A DNA stretch of 64,000 nucleotides from NCBI GenBank assembly GCA_965217615.1, contig CBDCIT010000039.1, positions 124,001-188,000 on the forward strand. Direction: 5' to 3'. The position numbers were made by a program, and so were the translations under genes. The stretch is from CAVOAK01 sp965217615 (GTDB taxonomy: Bacteria; Pseudomonadota; Alphaproteobacteria; UBA8366; CAVOAK01). Below the pieces are notes generated by a model that worked only from the letters and a program-made list of their open reading frames with translations, was not told the origin of the DNA and did not search any database. Below are positions 16,964 through 25,842 of this stretch, piece after piece; within the stretch, counting starts at the first letter, position 1; each line of letters opens with the position of its first letter.

Positions 16964-18028
16964 CTATCCCGCGGCCGCCAACTTCATTCCTGCCGATGGC
17001 GCGAGCGGTAGCGCGACCGGCTGGCTGCTCTCCGCAGACAGGTCGGCGGCCATGTAGACCTCCATGACCTGGCGCGCCTGCTCCGGCGTCGCCATTACAG
17101 GCCGGTCGTAGGCAACAGCCTCGAGGAAATGGATCGTCTCGTTGGCCATAGGCCCGGCATAGACGTGACCGACCGGCTCGCCCGGCATGGTCGACAGCGG
17201 AAACACCGTCCCCCCCTCCATTCTGCTCAACACGACATCGCGATGGCTGTCGTCGACCATCAGAGCGCCGTCGCTGCCAACAAATTCGACAGAGGTCGAC
17301 GAGAAGTTGGGGTAGGCCGGCGGCATGATCCAGCCTGCGCCAATTGTGAAAACGGTGCCGTCGTCCATGGTGACGATGATCCACATGCAATCCGCAACGT
17401 CGTTAATTGGTTTCATTACGCGCTCAACCGCCTGCGCATATACACGAATCGGCTTCGCCGGCTCCAGACACCAAAGTACAAAGTCGATGTCATGGGTCGC
17501 TTCCATTGCCGCTGGTGAGAGTTTGATCCGCCCGCTGATCTTGTTGCCGAGATTGCGCGTAATGTGCCGGCTGACCAGCGCGCTGACGGGCTCGCCGAGC
17601 GTACCATCGCTAACGCATTGTTTTACATAAGCGAATTTTGGATTAAATCGCTGCGAGTAGCCGATCGCAAACTTGAGGTTGGCTTTTTTGGCAAGGGCAA
17701 TCAGTTCGTCGGCCTCTTCGAGCTCCAACGCCAGCGGCTTCTCGATCAGGACATGTTTGCCTGCCAGCAAGCAATCGCGCGTCATCGTGTAATGCGTGTG
17801 TTCCGGAGTCGCTGAGACAATGAAGGTGTCGATATTGTCGTTCTCCAGCAGTTCGCGGTAATCGGCGGTCGCCGTACGTGCGCCGCACTCTTGAGCGATC
17901 TCCGCAAGTCGATCAGCCTTGATTTCAGCGACATGAACTTCATTGACCAAGGCGTGCGAAGCGCAGGTGTTGGCACGAATTCCGCCGCACCATCCAGTGC
18001 CGATGATTCCCACATTGATCTGCTTCAT
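16964..18028 (-). CDS. Gfo/Idh/MocA family NAD(P)-dependent oxidoreductase
   Basis: 354 residues from ATG at 18028, preceded by a strong Shine-Dalgarno (GGGAGAAAAGGT). Rossmann motif GIIGTGWCGG, catalytic-lysine block VLIEKPLALE, and the alpha/beta C-terminal domain with EATHDIDFVLW (His-Asp of the active site). The family oxidises or epimerises sugars, inositols and related polyols; the substrate is unknown. A second, distantly similar Gfo/Idh gene lies upstream on the same strand at 19511-20509, the two separated only by an IS inserted in their spacer. Confidence 0.9.
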   Translation of the reverse strand: MKQINVGIIGTGWCGGIRANTCASHALVNEVHVAEIKADRLAEIAQECGARTATADYRELLENDNIDTFIVSATPEHTHYTMTRDCLLAGKHVLIEKPLALELEEADELIALAKKANLKFAIGYSQRFNPKFAYVKQCVSDGTLGEPVSALVSRHITRNLGNKISGRIKLSPAAMEATHDIDFVLWCLEPAKPIRVYAQAVERVMKPINDVADCMWIIVTMDDGTVFTIGAGWIMPPAYPNFSSTSVEFVGSDGALMVDDSHRDVVLSRMEGGTVFPLSTMPGEPVGHVYAGPMANETIHFLEAVAYDRPVMATPEQARQVMEVYMAADLSAESSQPVALPLAPSAGMKLAAAG

Positions 18029-18119
18029 ACCTTTTCTCCCCGGAGTGTTTTTGTGCCCGCAAGCCATCATCGGCCGCGCATTGCGGTGCAGCATAGGGTA
18101 TGCCTACGGCGTTTTCCAA

Positions 18120-18137
18120 GCCCCGAGGTGCGGCAAC
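18120..18137. repeat. Left target-site duplication of ISNCY-like copy 1
   Basis: 18-base direct repeat gccccgaggtgcggcaac, found again at 19485-19502 immediately after the element's right end. Both copies are identical. Removing the element plus one copy leaves about 117 bases between the two Gfo/Idh genes. Confidence 0.9.
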
Positions 18138-18195
18138 TGTCGCTAACACACGATATGACCGGTCTATGTAACAGATGATCTGTCCGGTTTTAGAT

Positions 18196-18215
18196 TTCCT
18201 CCAAATCTGGAGGAA
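18196..18215 (+). promoter_or_regulatory. Hairpin sequestering the transposase ribosome-binding site
   Basis: TTCCTCCA, loop AATC, TGGAGGAA: 8-base perfect arms. The right arm contains the Shine-Dalgarno GGAGGA, and the start ATG follows at 18220. Folded, the site would be hidden. The same hairpin with a different loop (on the plus strand GATT) occurs in copy 2 at 38704-38723, so the arms are conserved between copies. Confidence 0.65.
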
Positions 18216-18219
18216 TCGG

Positions 18220-19394
18220 ATGCGCCGGACGGAGCAGTTGCAGGGACTGAGATTGATGAAGTTCGAGGATGTCTACGGACGTTGTTATCGGGGTGATTTG
18301 AGCCAGGCCGAGGCCTCGGAGATCCTGGGCATGTCGGAGCGGACGTTCCGGCGCTGGCGGGAGCGCTATGAGGCCGAGGGTGCCGAGGGTTTGTACGACC
18401 GGCGCCTTGGGCGGGTCTCGGCGCGCCGCGCGCCGGTGGACGAGGTGATGCGGGTGCTGGAGCTGTTCGAGACGCGCTACCCGGACTTCACGGCCAAGCA
18501 CTTCCACGAGAAGCTGGTCTGCGAGCATGGCTTCGGGCTGAGCTACAACTGGCTTCGCCTGAGCTTGCAGGCGCACGGCAAGATCAAGCCGGCGCCCAGG
18601 CGCGGGGCGCACCGCCGGAAGCGGCCGCGCCGACCGGTGGTGGGGATGCTGCTGCACCAGGACGGCTCGAGCCACGAGTGGGTTGCGGGCCAGTGGTGGG
18701 ATCTGATCGTGACCATGGACGATGCGACATCGGAGGTCTATTCGGGCTTCTTCGTTGCCGAGGAGGGCACGATGAGCACGTTCCGCGGGCTCGGGAGGTG
18801 ATCGCCGAAAACGGGCTGTTCTGCTCGCTCTACGCCGATCGGGCCTCGCACTACTGGCACACGCCCGAGGCAGGCGGCGGTGTGGACAAGGACAACCCGA
18901 CCCAGATCGGCCGGGCCTTGGCGCAGCTCGGCATCGAGTTGATCGCGGCCTATTCGCCGCAGGCCCGGGGCCGCTCGGAGCGCATGTTCGGGACCTTGCA
19001 GAAGCGCCTGCCCCAGGAGCTGCGCCTCGCCGGGATCGCCACCATGGCCGAGGCCAATCGCTTTCTCGAGGAGCTCTTCTGGCCGGCGCACAACGCCCGC
19101 TTCGCCCGCCCGGCCGCGGACACCGGCTCGGCCTTCGTGGCTTTTGCCGGCACGCTCGAGGACATCCTCTGCGCCCAGGAGGACCGCGTCGTCGCGGGCG
19201 ACAACACCGTGCGCTACAAGAACCGCACGCTGCAGATCCCGGCCGATCGCCACCGCCACCACTACGTCAAGGCGCAGGTCCGGGTGCACGAATATCCCGA
19301 CGGCCACCTGGCCGTCTTCCACGGACCCAGGTGTCTGGCGCGCTACCGCGCCGACGGCGAAACCATCGACGACGACAGGCTCCAGGCCGCGTGA
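18220..19394 (+). pseudogene. ISNCY family transposase, frameshifted copy
   Basis: Starts MRRTEQLQGLRLMKFED with a helix-turn-helix (LSQAEASEILGMSERTFRRW), then a DDE integrase core. Relative to the intact copy at 37524-38699, one C is missing near 18794 (CTCGG-GAGGTG against CTCGGCGAGGTG). This shifts frame after FRGLG; the rest (EVIAENGLFCSLYADRASHYW with the second Asp, RSERMFGTLQ with the Glu) continues in another frame. Probably inactive unless supplied by copy 2. Confidence 0.9.
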
Positions 19395-19510
19395 CCCGCT
19401 TCGACGCGACCGAGCCAAACCACCACAACAGAAGCGGTCAATTCATATGGTACATAAAGCGGTCAACTCAGTTTGTTATCGACAGCCCCGAGGTGCGGCA
19501 ACGCGCCGCG

Positions 19511-20509
19511 TTACGCAACTGCGACCGCTCGCCCGGTCTCTGCCGATTGCAAGATCGCTTCAAAAACCGCGATGTTGTGGATTAACTGCTCACTGGTGAA
19601 CCGGTACCCGGTGCGGCCCTCGATCGTATCGGCAAAGGCCTCAAAGTTGGCTCGGACGGCGTCGAACGGCTCGAAGTCTGTGACCTTCCTGACACCATCC
19701 TTGCCGCACACGGTCAAATGGCTGGCCCCGCTTTCGTCAGGATGGGCGTCGTCGCTCGCCTCGACCCAGCCATCCGTTCCGAAAACAGTGAAACGGCCAT
19801 AGTAGGGCGTCGCTGAGACGGCGCAGAGATAACCCGTCGCGCCGCTGGCAAACCGGAACTGGACGGAGATGATGTCGCCGGCCGGCATCTCAACGACCCG
19901 CTTCACGGTGATCGCGCTAACCTCGGATATGAGGCCCAGCATATCGATGTAGCTGTCGGTCAAATGGATGCCCATGCCGGTCATGCCTGCGGCCGGCGCC
20001 TCACGCTCGTCCGCACGCCAATTATCGAGCGGCATGCTAACGAATCTATCATGTGAGAAGTTTGATTCGATATGCATGATGGTCCCTAGCCGACCGCCTT
20101 CGATCAGCCGCTTGATCTCCTCCATCGTCGCCTCAAATCTACGCTCATGACCTATGCCGAGGACGACGCCCGCCGTCTTACAGGCTTCGACTGACCGCTC
20201 TGCGCTGGCTCGCGTGAGCCCGAGCGGCTTCTCACAAAAGACATGCTTCCCCGCAGCAGCGGCGCGGGCAATCTGCTCCTCGTGGGCCAGGTGCGGCGTA
20301 CACAAGATCACTGCCGTGACCGAGGTATCATCGAGCGCGTCCTGGTAATCGGCGGTCAATACAAGGCCAAGCTCCCCACAAAGATCAGTAACAGGGCACG
20401 GGTTAATGTCGACCGCGCGCACCAAGTGCAGCTTCTCGGTCTTTCCGTGCAGGCTCTCGACGACCTGCTTACCCCACCATCCCATACCGACAATTGCGGC
20501 ATTGACCAT
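19511..20509 (-). CDS. Gfo/Idh/MocA family oxidoreductase
   Basis: 332 residues from ATG at 20509. Rossmann motif AAIVGMGWWGKQV, catalytic block HVFCEKPLGLTRA, and MGIHLTDSYIDML providing the active-site His and Asp. The substrate is unknown. It is divergent from the enoyl-CoA hydratase gene at 20607, with a 97-base gap for promoters. Its downstream partner on the same strand, the Gfo/Idh gene at 16964, is now separated from it by the 1.35-kb IS. Pairs of Gfo/Idh enzymes often act together in oxidation and re-reduction of sugars, but nothing here shows that. Confidence 0.9.
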   Translation of the reverse strand: MVNAAIVGMGWWGKQVVESLHGKTEKLHLVRAVDINPCPVTDLCGELGLVLTADYQDALDDTSVTAVILCTPHLAHEEQIARAAAAGKHVFCEKPLGLTRASAERSVEACKTAGVVLGIGHERRFEATMEEIKRLIEGGRLGTIMHIESNFSHDRFVSMPLDNWRADEREAPAAGMTGMGIHLTDSYIDMLGLISEVSAITVKRVVEMPAGDIISVQFRFASGATGYLCAVSATPYYGRFTVFGTDGWVEASDDAHPDESGASHLTVCGKDGVRKVTDFEPFDAVRANFEAFADTIEGRTGYRFTSEQLIHNIAVFEAILQSAETGRAVAVA

Positions 20510-20606
20510 TGCGATGTACCTCCAAGACGTGTCTTCGGCGGCCAACCGGCTTGGCCGTCGTCTCGATTCCTGCCATATCTTGGGCCGCATAGACAGGGGG
20601 CAGCCC

Positions 20607-21404
20607 ATGGCCGACGCAACCATGCACTCGGATGCCATATTGCTTACGCGGGACGGCGATATCGCGATTGCAACCCTTAATCGCGAAGACAAGCTGAACG
20701 CACTTACGAAAGCGATGTGGACGGGGTTGGGTCAGGTCATGCGGGATCTATGCGACGATGACAGGCTGCGCTGCATCGTCTTGCGCGGAGCGGGTACGAA
20801 GGCCTTCAGTCCGGGTAATGACATTGGTGAATTCGAATCCGAGCGCTCGAATGTTGCGCAAGCCCGCGACTATGGGGCCCTCATGCACGCCACGCTTGAG
20901 GCGATTGCCACTTGCCCGGTGCCGACCGTGGCGATGATACATGGCATCTGCGTCGGCGGAGGACTTGAGATCGCTGGCTCTTGCGACATCCGGATCTGCG
21001 GCAAATCGAGCCGTTTCGGCGTCCCGGTGGCAAAGCTTGGCCTCGTCATGGCCTATCCGGAACTAGCCGCTCTGATCCGCCTTGTTGGCCGCGCCCGCGC
21101 CCTGGAGACCCTGCTGGAAGCCCGCATATATAATGCAGAAGAGGCGCAGGCGATGGGCATCGTCACGCGCGTGGCCGAGGACGACGAGGTCGAATCCGTC
21201 TCGCTCGACGCCGCCCAGAGAATTGCCGAAGGGGCGCCGCTCGTGCACCGCTGGCACAAGAAGTTCGCGACGCGTCTCCTCGATCCGACGCCGCTTGGCG
21301 AGGATGAACTGGACGAGGGCTTCGCTTGCTTCGAAACCGAGGACTTCAAGGTTGGCCGGCGCGCATTTGTCGAGAAGACCAAACCTAAGTTCAAAGGCCA
21401 CTAG
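20607..21404 (+). CDS. Enoyl-CoA hydratase/isomerase family protein
   Basis: 265 residues from ATG at 20607 behind the purine-rich ACAGGGGGCAG. Crotonase fold: GAGTKAFSPGNDIGEFE for the first oxyanion-hole region (typically AFxAGxD) and IHGICVGGGLEIAGSCDIRIC for the CoA/oxyanion helix. In typical hydratases Glu residues follow; here LVMAYPELAAL lies at that place, so the reaction could be hydration, isomerisation or another crotonase reaction. One base separates it from the CaiB gene. Confidence 0.86.
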   Translation: MADATMHSDAILLTRDGDIAIATLNREDKLNALTKAMWTGLGQVMRDLCDDDRLRCIVLRGAGTKAFSPGNDIGEFESERSNVAQARDYGALMHATLEAIATCPVPTVAMIHGICVGGGLEIAGSCDIRICGKSSRFGVPVAKLGLVMAYPELAALIRLVGRARALETLLEARIYNAEEAQAMGIVTRVAEDDEVESVSLDAAQRIAEGAPLVHRWHKKFATRLLDPTPLGEDELDEGFACFETEDFKVGRRAFVEKTKPKFKGH

Positions 21405-21405
21405 G

Positions 21406-22610
21406 ATGGGACCGCTGGACGGAGTGCGCGTAGTCGAGCTAGCCCATATCATGGCCGGTCCGGTCTGCGGTCTGATGCTGGCGGATTTGGGCGCAGAAGT
21501 CATCAAAGTCGAGAAAATTCCCGGCGGCGGCGATACACGGCGCTTTCTACCGCCGGCGATCGACGGCGTCTCAGCTGCCTTCCTGGTCGTCAACCGCAAT
21601 AAAAAAGGATCGCGCTCAACCTGAAAACGGAAGGCGGCCGCGAGGTGCTGTCCCGCTTGATCGCCGGTGCCGACGTCGTCATAGAGAATTTCCGGCGCGG
21701 CACCATGGAGCGCCTTGGGTTTGGCTACGACGAATTGAAGACCCGCCATCCCGGCTTGATCTATTGCGCTGTGTCCGGGTTCGGCCGGACCGGCCCCTAC
21801 GCGGATCGCGGCGGATTCGATCTGATAGCCCAGGGCATGAGCGGGCTTATGAGCATCACCGGCGAGAGTTCCGGGCGACCTCCGGTCAAGGTCGGCGCAC
21901 CTGTCACCGACATTACCGCAGGAATCCTAGCCGCGCTTGGCGTCACGGCCGCCTACGTGAGACGTCTCAAGACGGGCGAGGGCGGATTTGTCGACACCTC
22001 GCTTCTTGAAGCCGGCGTCACGCAGACATATTGGCAGTCGGCTATCTGTTTCGCGACCGGCGAAGCCGAATCGGCGCAGGGCTCCTCACATCCGCTGCTG
22101 GCACCCTATCAGGCGTTCCAAACGGCCGACGGATGGATCAACGTCGGGGCTGCAAATCAGACCAATTGGCTACGACTGCTCGACGTCATCGACGCCGTGG
22201 AGTTGGCCGAAGATCCCGACTTCCGCTCGAACGAAGACCGCATGGCACACCTCGATCGCCTCGTCGATATGCTTGCGCCGATCTTCAAGAGCCGGCCGAG
22301 TGCCGATTGGCTCGCCAGCATGGAGGCTGCAGGAATCCCGGCCGGTCCGGTCCTCGACATCGCGCAGATGCAATCCGACCCGCAAGTATTGGCCCGTAAT
22401 ATGGTGCTAAACGTTGACCATCCGCAGGGCGGTGCAACGAAGGCCATTGGTCCGCCGATCAAACTTTCAAACGTCGACCCACCTAGCGAGCGGGGCGCGC
22501 CGCGGTTCGGTCAACATACCAGGGAGGTGCTCCGCAACCTCGATTTCGGTGACGTGGCGATCCAAGCGCTCGTTGCCGAAGGGGCCGTGGCAATCGACGA
22601 AGCGACGTGA
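21406..22610 (+). pseudogene. CaiB/BaiF family CoA-transferase, frame-broken
   Basis: Family III CoA-transferase. The first part is GPLDGVRVVELAHIMAGP...LADLGAEVIKVEK...FLVVNRNKK. Then the frame breaks at the A6 run at 21601-21606, where family members continue NRNK(K/R)xIALNLK. That sequence, IALNLKTEGGREVLSRLIAG, is present in the next frame, followed by GTMERLGFGYDEL, CAVSGFGRTGPYADRGGFD and GGFVDTSLLEAG, which contains the catalytic Asp. A single missing A would explain it. The rest is full length (about 401 residues if repaired). It overlaps the NUDIX gene as GTGA. Confidence 0.88.
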
Positions 22611-23455
22611 GCTACCTCGACCATATCAGCCATTGCAACAATGCGAACCTGAGCGCGTTCTTGCCGCTGACGGTAGGCGCATCAAGGATTGGCTGGGTGC
22701 ATCATGAGCTCGGCAACGAAGTCGGGCGTTGGCCCGAGACGTTCACCATCAGCGAACTTTCAGTTGCCCTGGCGCCCCATGCCAATGACTTTGAAACGCG
22801 CAGCGCCGCGGTAGAACCGGCTCTCAGAGCCTTCGCGGACCAGGGATTGATCACCGGCTGGCGGGACGAACCATATCCGGTCATGAAGGAGTGGGGCGAC
22901 AATCCCTTGATGCAGATCGAGCGCGCGGCGTGTCCAACGCTCGGCGTCCGCGCCTGGGGCGTACACGTCAACGGCTACGTGCGGCGTGGAGACCACCTAT
23001 TCATGTGGGTCGCCCGGCGCGCGGCAAACAAACCCACATATCCCAGAATGCTGGACAATATGGTCGCCGGCGGCCAGCCGATCGGCATTGACCTGCGCGC
23101 AAACCTGATCAAGGAGGCGGCCGAAGAAGCCAGCATTCCCCCTGAGATTTCGCAGCAGGCCGATGCGGTCGGCATGATCTCCTTCGTCCACCAACAGCCC
23201 GAAGGCCTGCAGCCCGACCAGATGTTCTGCTACGACCTGGAGCTGCCGGAAGGTTTTACGCCGCACAACGCCGACGGCGAGGTCGAAGAGTTCGCCCTTT
23301 GGCCTATCGCCCAGGTAGCGGAGACGGTCCGCGACACCTCCGAGTTTAAGTATAACTGCAATTTGGTGATTATCGATTTTCTGATCCGCCACGGCATGCT
23401 GACGCCGGACAACGAACCCGACTACGCGGCGCTTTGCCGGGGCCTTAGGGCCTAG
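22607..23455 (+). CDS. NUDIX hydrolase family protein with DUF4743-type N-terminus
   Basis: 282 residues, GTG start overlapping the CaiB stop. An N-terminal domain of about 110 residues (DUF4743-like, as in thiamine-pyrophosphokinase-linked NUDIX proteins) precedes a NUDIX domain. Its box is GGQPIG...LIKEAAEEASI, with Lys-Glu in place of Arg-Glu, and MISFVHQQPEGLQPDQMFCYDLELP follows. Related proteins hydrolyse oxidised thiamine derivatives or other diphosphates; the substrate here is not known. Coupled to the CaiB gene. Confidence 0.85.
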   Translation: MSYLDHISHCNNANLSAFLPLTVGASRIGWVHHELGNEVGRWPETFTISELSVALAPHANDFETRSAAVEPALRAFADQGLITGWRDEPYPVMKEWGDNPLMQIERAACPTLGVRAWGVHVNGYVRRGDHLFMWVARRAANKPTYPRMLDNMVAGGQPIGIDLRANLIKEAAEEASIPPEISQQADAVGMISFVHQQPEGLQPDQMFCYDLELPEGFTPHNADGEVEEFALWPIAQVAETVRDTSEFKYNCNLVIIDFLIRHGMLTPDNEPDYAALCRGLRA

Positions 23456-23470
23456 CGGCGACCGCATCGC

Positions 23471-24310
23471 CTAGTCGGCGAAGCCGATCATGGCGCGCAC
23501 CTCCGCCGGCGACTGGCCGGCTTCGCGGAGCGCCTGCAGCGTCACGGCGCCGTCGCGTTTGGCGAAGCGCCTGCCTCCCTCGTCGGTCACCAGGCGATGG
23601 TGATGGTATTCGGGCTGCTGCAGTCCAAGGAGAGCTTGCAGCAACCGATGAATGTGGGTTGCAGGTAGCAGGTCCTCGCCGCGGGTGACCAGGGTGACAC
23701 GCTGCAGCGCATCGTCGACAGTCACCGACACATGATAGCTGGTCGCCACATCCTTGCGTGCGAGTACGACATCGCCGACCAGAGTCGGGTCGACCTCGAC
23801 CGTACCCTTTCCCTGATCGACGAACGTCAGCGGCCCAGTGTGATCGATCGCTTTCTCGATATCCAAGCGCAACGCATATGACCGCCCTGCCTCAATCATC
23901 GAGCTGCGCTCCGCGACCGCTATATCTCGGCAGAGTCCCGGATAAATCGGCCCGTCCGGACCGTGAGGCGCCACACCGGCCTGCTCGATCTCCGCTTGAA
24001 TGTCCTTGCGTGTGCAAAAACACGGGTAGAGCAGCCCCGCATCCGATAGTACCGCGAGTGCCGCGACATAGGCGGGTATATGCATCGACTGTCGGCGCAC
24101 CGGCGTGGCCCACCTTAAGCCGATCCAGGCAAGGTCCTCGTAGATCGCATCGACAAATTCCGGACGCGAGCGATGGGGATCAATATCCTCGATCCGCAAT
24201 ATGAAACGACCGCCGGACCGCCGCGCCGTATGCCAGGCAAACAATGCGCTATAGGCGTGGCCGACATGCAGCCGCCCCGTCGGGCTCGGCGCGAATCGCG
24301 TGACAACCAT
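23471..24310 (-). CDS. gluQ: Glutamyl-Q tRNA(Asp) synthetase
   Basis: 279 residues, a truncated GluRS lacking the anticodon-binding domain. It attaches glutamate to queuosine in tRNA-Asp. FAPSPTGRLHVGHA is the HIGH motif and ILRIEDIDPHRSRPE follows. The zinc-type Cys are in LYPCFCTRK and GLCRD, and KRDGAVTL replaces KMSKS, as usual for GluQRS. It converges on the NUDIX gene with 15 bases between and is divergent from the glycosylase gene at 24340. Confidence 0.93.
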   Translation of the reverse strand: MVVTRFAPSPTGRLHVGHAYSALFAWHTARRSGGRFILRIEDIDPHRSRPEFVDAIYEDLAWIGLRWATPVRRQSMHIPAYVAALAVLSDAGLLYPCFCTRKDIQAEIEQAGVAPHGPDGPIYPGLCRDIAVAERSSMIEAGRSYALRLDIEKAIDHTGPLTFVDQGKGTVEVDPTLVGDVVLARKDVATSYHVSVTVDDALQRVTLVTRGEDLLPATHIHRLLQALLGLQQPEYHHHRLVTDEGGRRFAKRDGAVTLQALREAGQSPAEVRAMIGFAD

Positions 24311-24339
24311 GATACTGGCACTATCCCCGAGGCTGCGTT

Positions 24340-25011
24340 ATGTCAATTGCCATGGCCATAACCGACAAGCTAATCGCCGAAGCCCTCACGGAGCTTTCCC
24401 GCCGCGACGCTGACATCGCCCGGGCAGTAAAAGAGGTCGGGCATCCACCGTCGCGTGATCGCGAACCCGGGTTTGGCACATTGATCGGTATTATCACCGC
24501 GCAGCAAATCTCAGCCGCCGCCGCGTCGGCGATTCGCTCGCGGCTCGAGGCCGCGGCCGACCCCCTGACGCCAGAGAATTTCCTTGCGCTCGACGACGCA
24601 GCATTGGCGGCGGTGGGTCTGAGCCGCCGCAAGATCGAATACGGCCGAGCGCTTGCACAATCGATCGTCTCTGGGGACTTTAGTCCCGACGAACTCGCCG
24701 ATCTGCCCGAGGACGATGCGATGGCCAGCTTGATCAAACACAAGGGCATCGGACGTTGGAGCGCGGAAATTTATCTGTTGTTCGCCCTCGGCCGCACCGA
24801 TGTCTGGCCCGCCGACGACCTTGCTGTAGCGACCGCCATACAGCGGCTGAAGCAGTTGAAGAAGCGCCCGAATCGCGAACGCATGGAGAAACTTGCCGAG
24901 GCTTGGCGGCCGTGGCGCGGGATCGTCGCGATCCTGATGTGGAGATACTATCGTGGCGCACCATTGGGAGAGGATAAACAGCCGACCAAGAAGAAGGCTG
25001 CAGGGCGATGA
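24340..25011 (+). CDS. DNA-3-methyladenine glycosylase II-like (HhH-GPD) protein
   Basis: 223 residues. Base-excision glycosylase of the helix-hairpin-helix GPD superfamily: LIGIITAQQISAAAASAI near the N-terminus, hairpin LIKHKGIGRWSAEIYLLFALG, and catalytic Asp in DVWPADDLAV. MWRYYRG closes the domain, as in AlkA. No N-terminal TATA-like domain is present, so it is the shorter Mag/AlkA type. The stop overlaps the esterase start as ATGA. Confidence 0.9.
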   Translation: MSIAMAITDKLIAEALTELSRRDADIARAVKEVGHPPSRDREPGFGTLIGIITAQQISAAAASAIRSRLEAAADPLTPENFLALDDAALAAVGLSRRKIEYGRALAQSIVSGDFSPDELADLPEDDAMASLIKHKGIGRWSAEIYLLFALGRTDVWPADDLAVATAIQRLKQLKKRPNRERMEKLAEAWRPWRGIVAILMWRYYRGAPLGEDKQPTKKKAAGR

Positions 25012-25664
25012 CGCAGGTTCTCAGTGGTCCGGACTTCTATCCAGAGTCCGATCAGGAGCCCAGTCAACTAGTCATACTGCTGCACGGGCTGGGCGCCGAC
25101 GGTCACGATCTCATCGGTCTGGCGACGCATTGGGCGAGTGTGCTGCCACGCACCCGATTCATTGCGCCAAATGCGCCGTTCCCGTGTGATATTGCGCCCA
25201 TGGGGCGTCAGTGGTTCAGCGTCGAGGACCGCTCGCCCGAACGGTTTATCGCAGGCGTAGACGTAGCAGCGCCTATCCTCGACACGTTTATCGACGCCGA
25301 GCTTGCGCGCAGCAAGGTCGCATCGGCGCGAACGGCCATCGTCGGCTTCAGCCAGGGCACTATGATGGCACTGCATGTCGCGCTGCGCCGAGCAGAGCCG
25401 ATCGCCGCTATCGTCGGGTACTCGGGCAGGCTTATTGCCGCCGAACGTTTGGCGGATGAGATCCGCGCCCGACCACCTACAATGTTGATCCACGGCGATG
25501 CAGATTCTGTTGTACCGTTCGACTCGCTCGCCGCGGTAACAGATGCCCTGGAAAAGTTGGATGTACCCGTAACCGGGATCAGCCGTCCTGGCCTCGGACA
25601 TGCTATCGACGAGTATGGGCTTTCCAGCGGCGGCGCCTTTCTTCAGGAGCACTTTGGCGACTGA
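25008..25664 (+). CDS. Carboxylesterase/phospholipase family alpha/beta hydrolase
   Basis: 218 residues. ILLHGLGADGHDL forms the oxyanion region. The nucleophile elbow is GFSQGTMMAL (Ser), the acid is in HGDADSVVPF and the His in GLGHAIDEYG, the complete triad of the YpfH/lysophospholipase-like group. No signal peptide, so cytoplasmic. Translationally coupled to the glycosylase gene, although the two functions have no obvious link. Confidence 0.91.
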   Translation: MTQVLSGPDFYPESDQEPSQLVILLHGLGADGHDLIGLATHWASVLPRTRFIAPNAPFPCDIAPMGRQWFSVEDRSPERFIAGVDVAAPILDTFIDAELARSKVASARTAIVGFSQGTMMALHVALRRAEPIAAIVGYSGRLIAAERLADEIRARPPTMLIHGDADSVVPFDSLAAVTDALEKLDVPVTGISRPGLGHAIDEYGLSSGGAFLQEHFGD

Positions 25665-25842
25665 TCGGACCGGATTGCGAGATGACGGCGTTAGTATCTC
25701 GCGTCAACCTTAGATTCAGGCGCGAGCGAGCGATATTCTTGTGTGAAACTGTAATTTCCGCTATCAGACCGTTGTTCCGGCTCGATTTACGCGCGTTTGG
25801 CAGTCATTTACGAGCGAATGGGACGGCGGGAGTCTCGGCGAG

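Larger units (their letters stand above)
18138..19484 (+). mobile_element. ISNCY/IS1202-like insertion sequence, copy 1 (1347 bp)
   Basis: Ends are TGTCGCTAACACAC (left) and, reverse complemented, TGTCGATAACAAAC (right), an imperfect terminal repeat that continues with TGACCG..TATGTA. It is flanked by the perfect 18-base duplication. It is one base shorter than copy 2 at 37434-38781, the difference being a deletion inside the transposase gene. It sits in the spacer between two co-oriented Gfo/Idh genes and so may be polar on 16964-18028. Confidence 0.93.
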
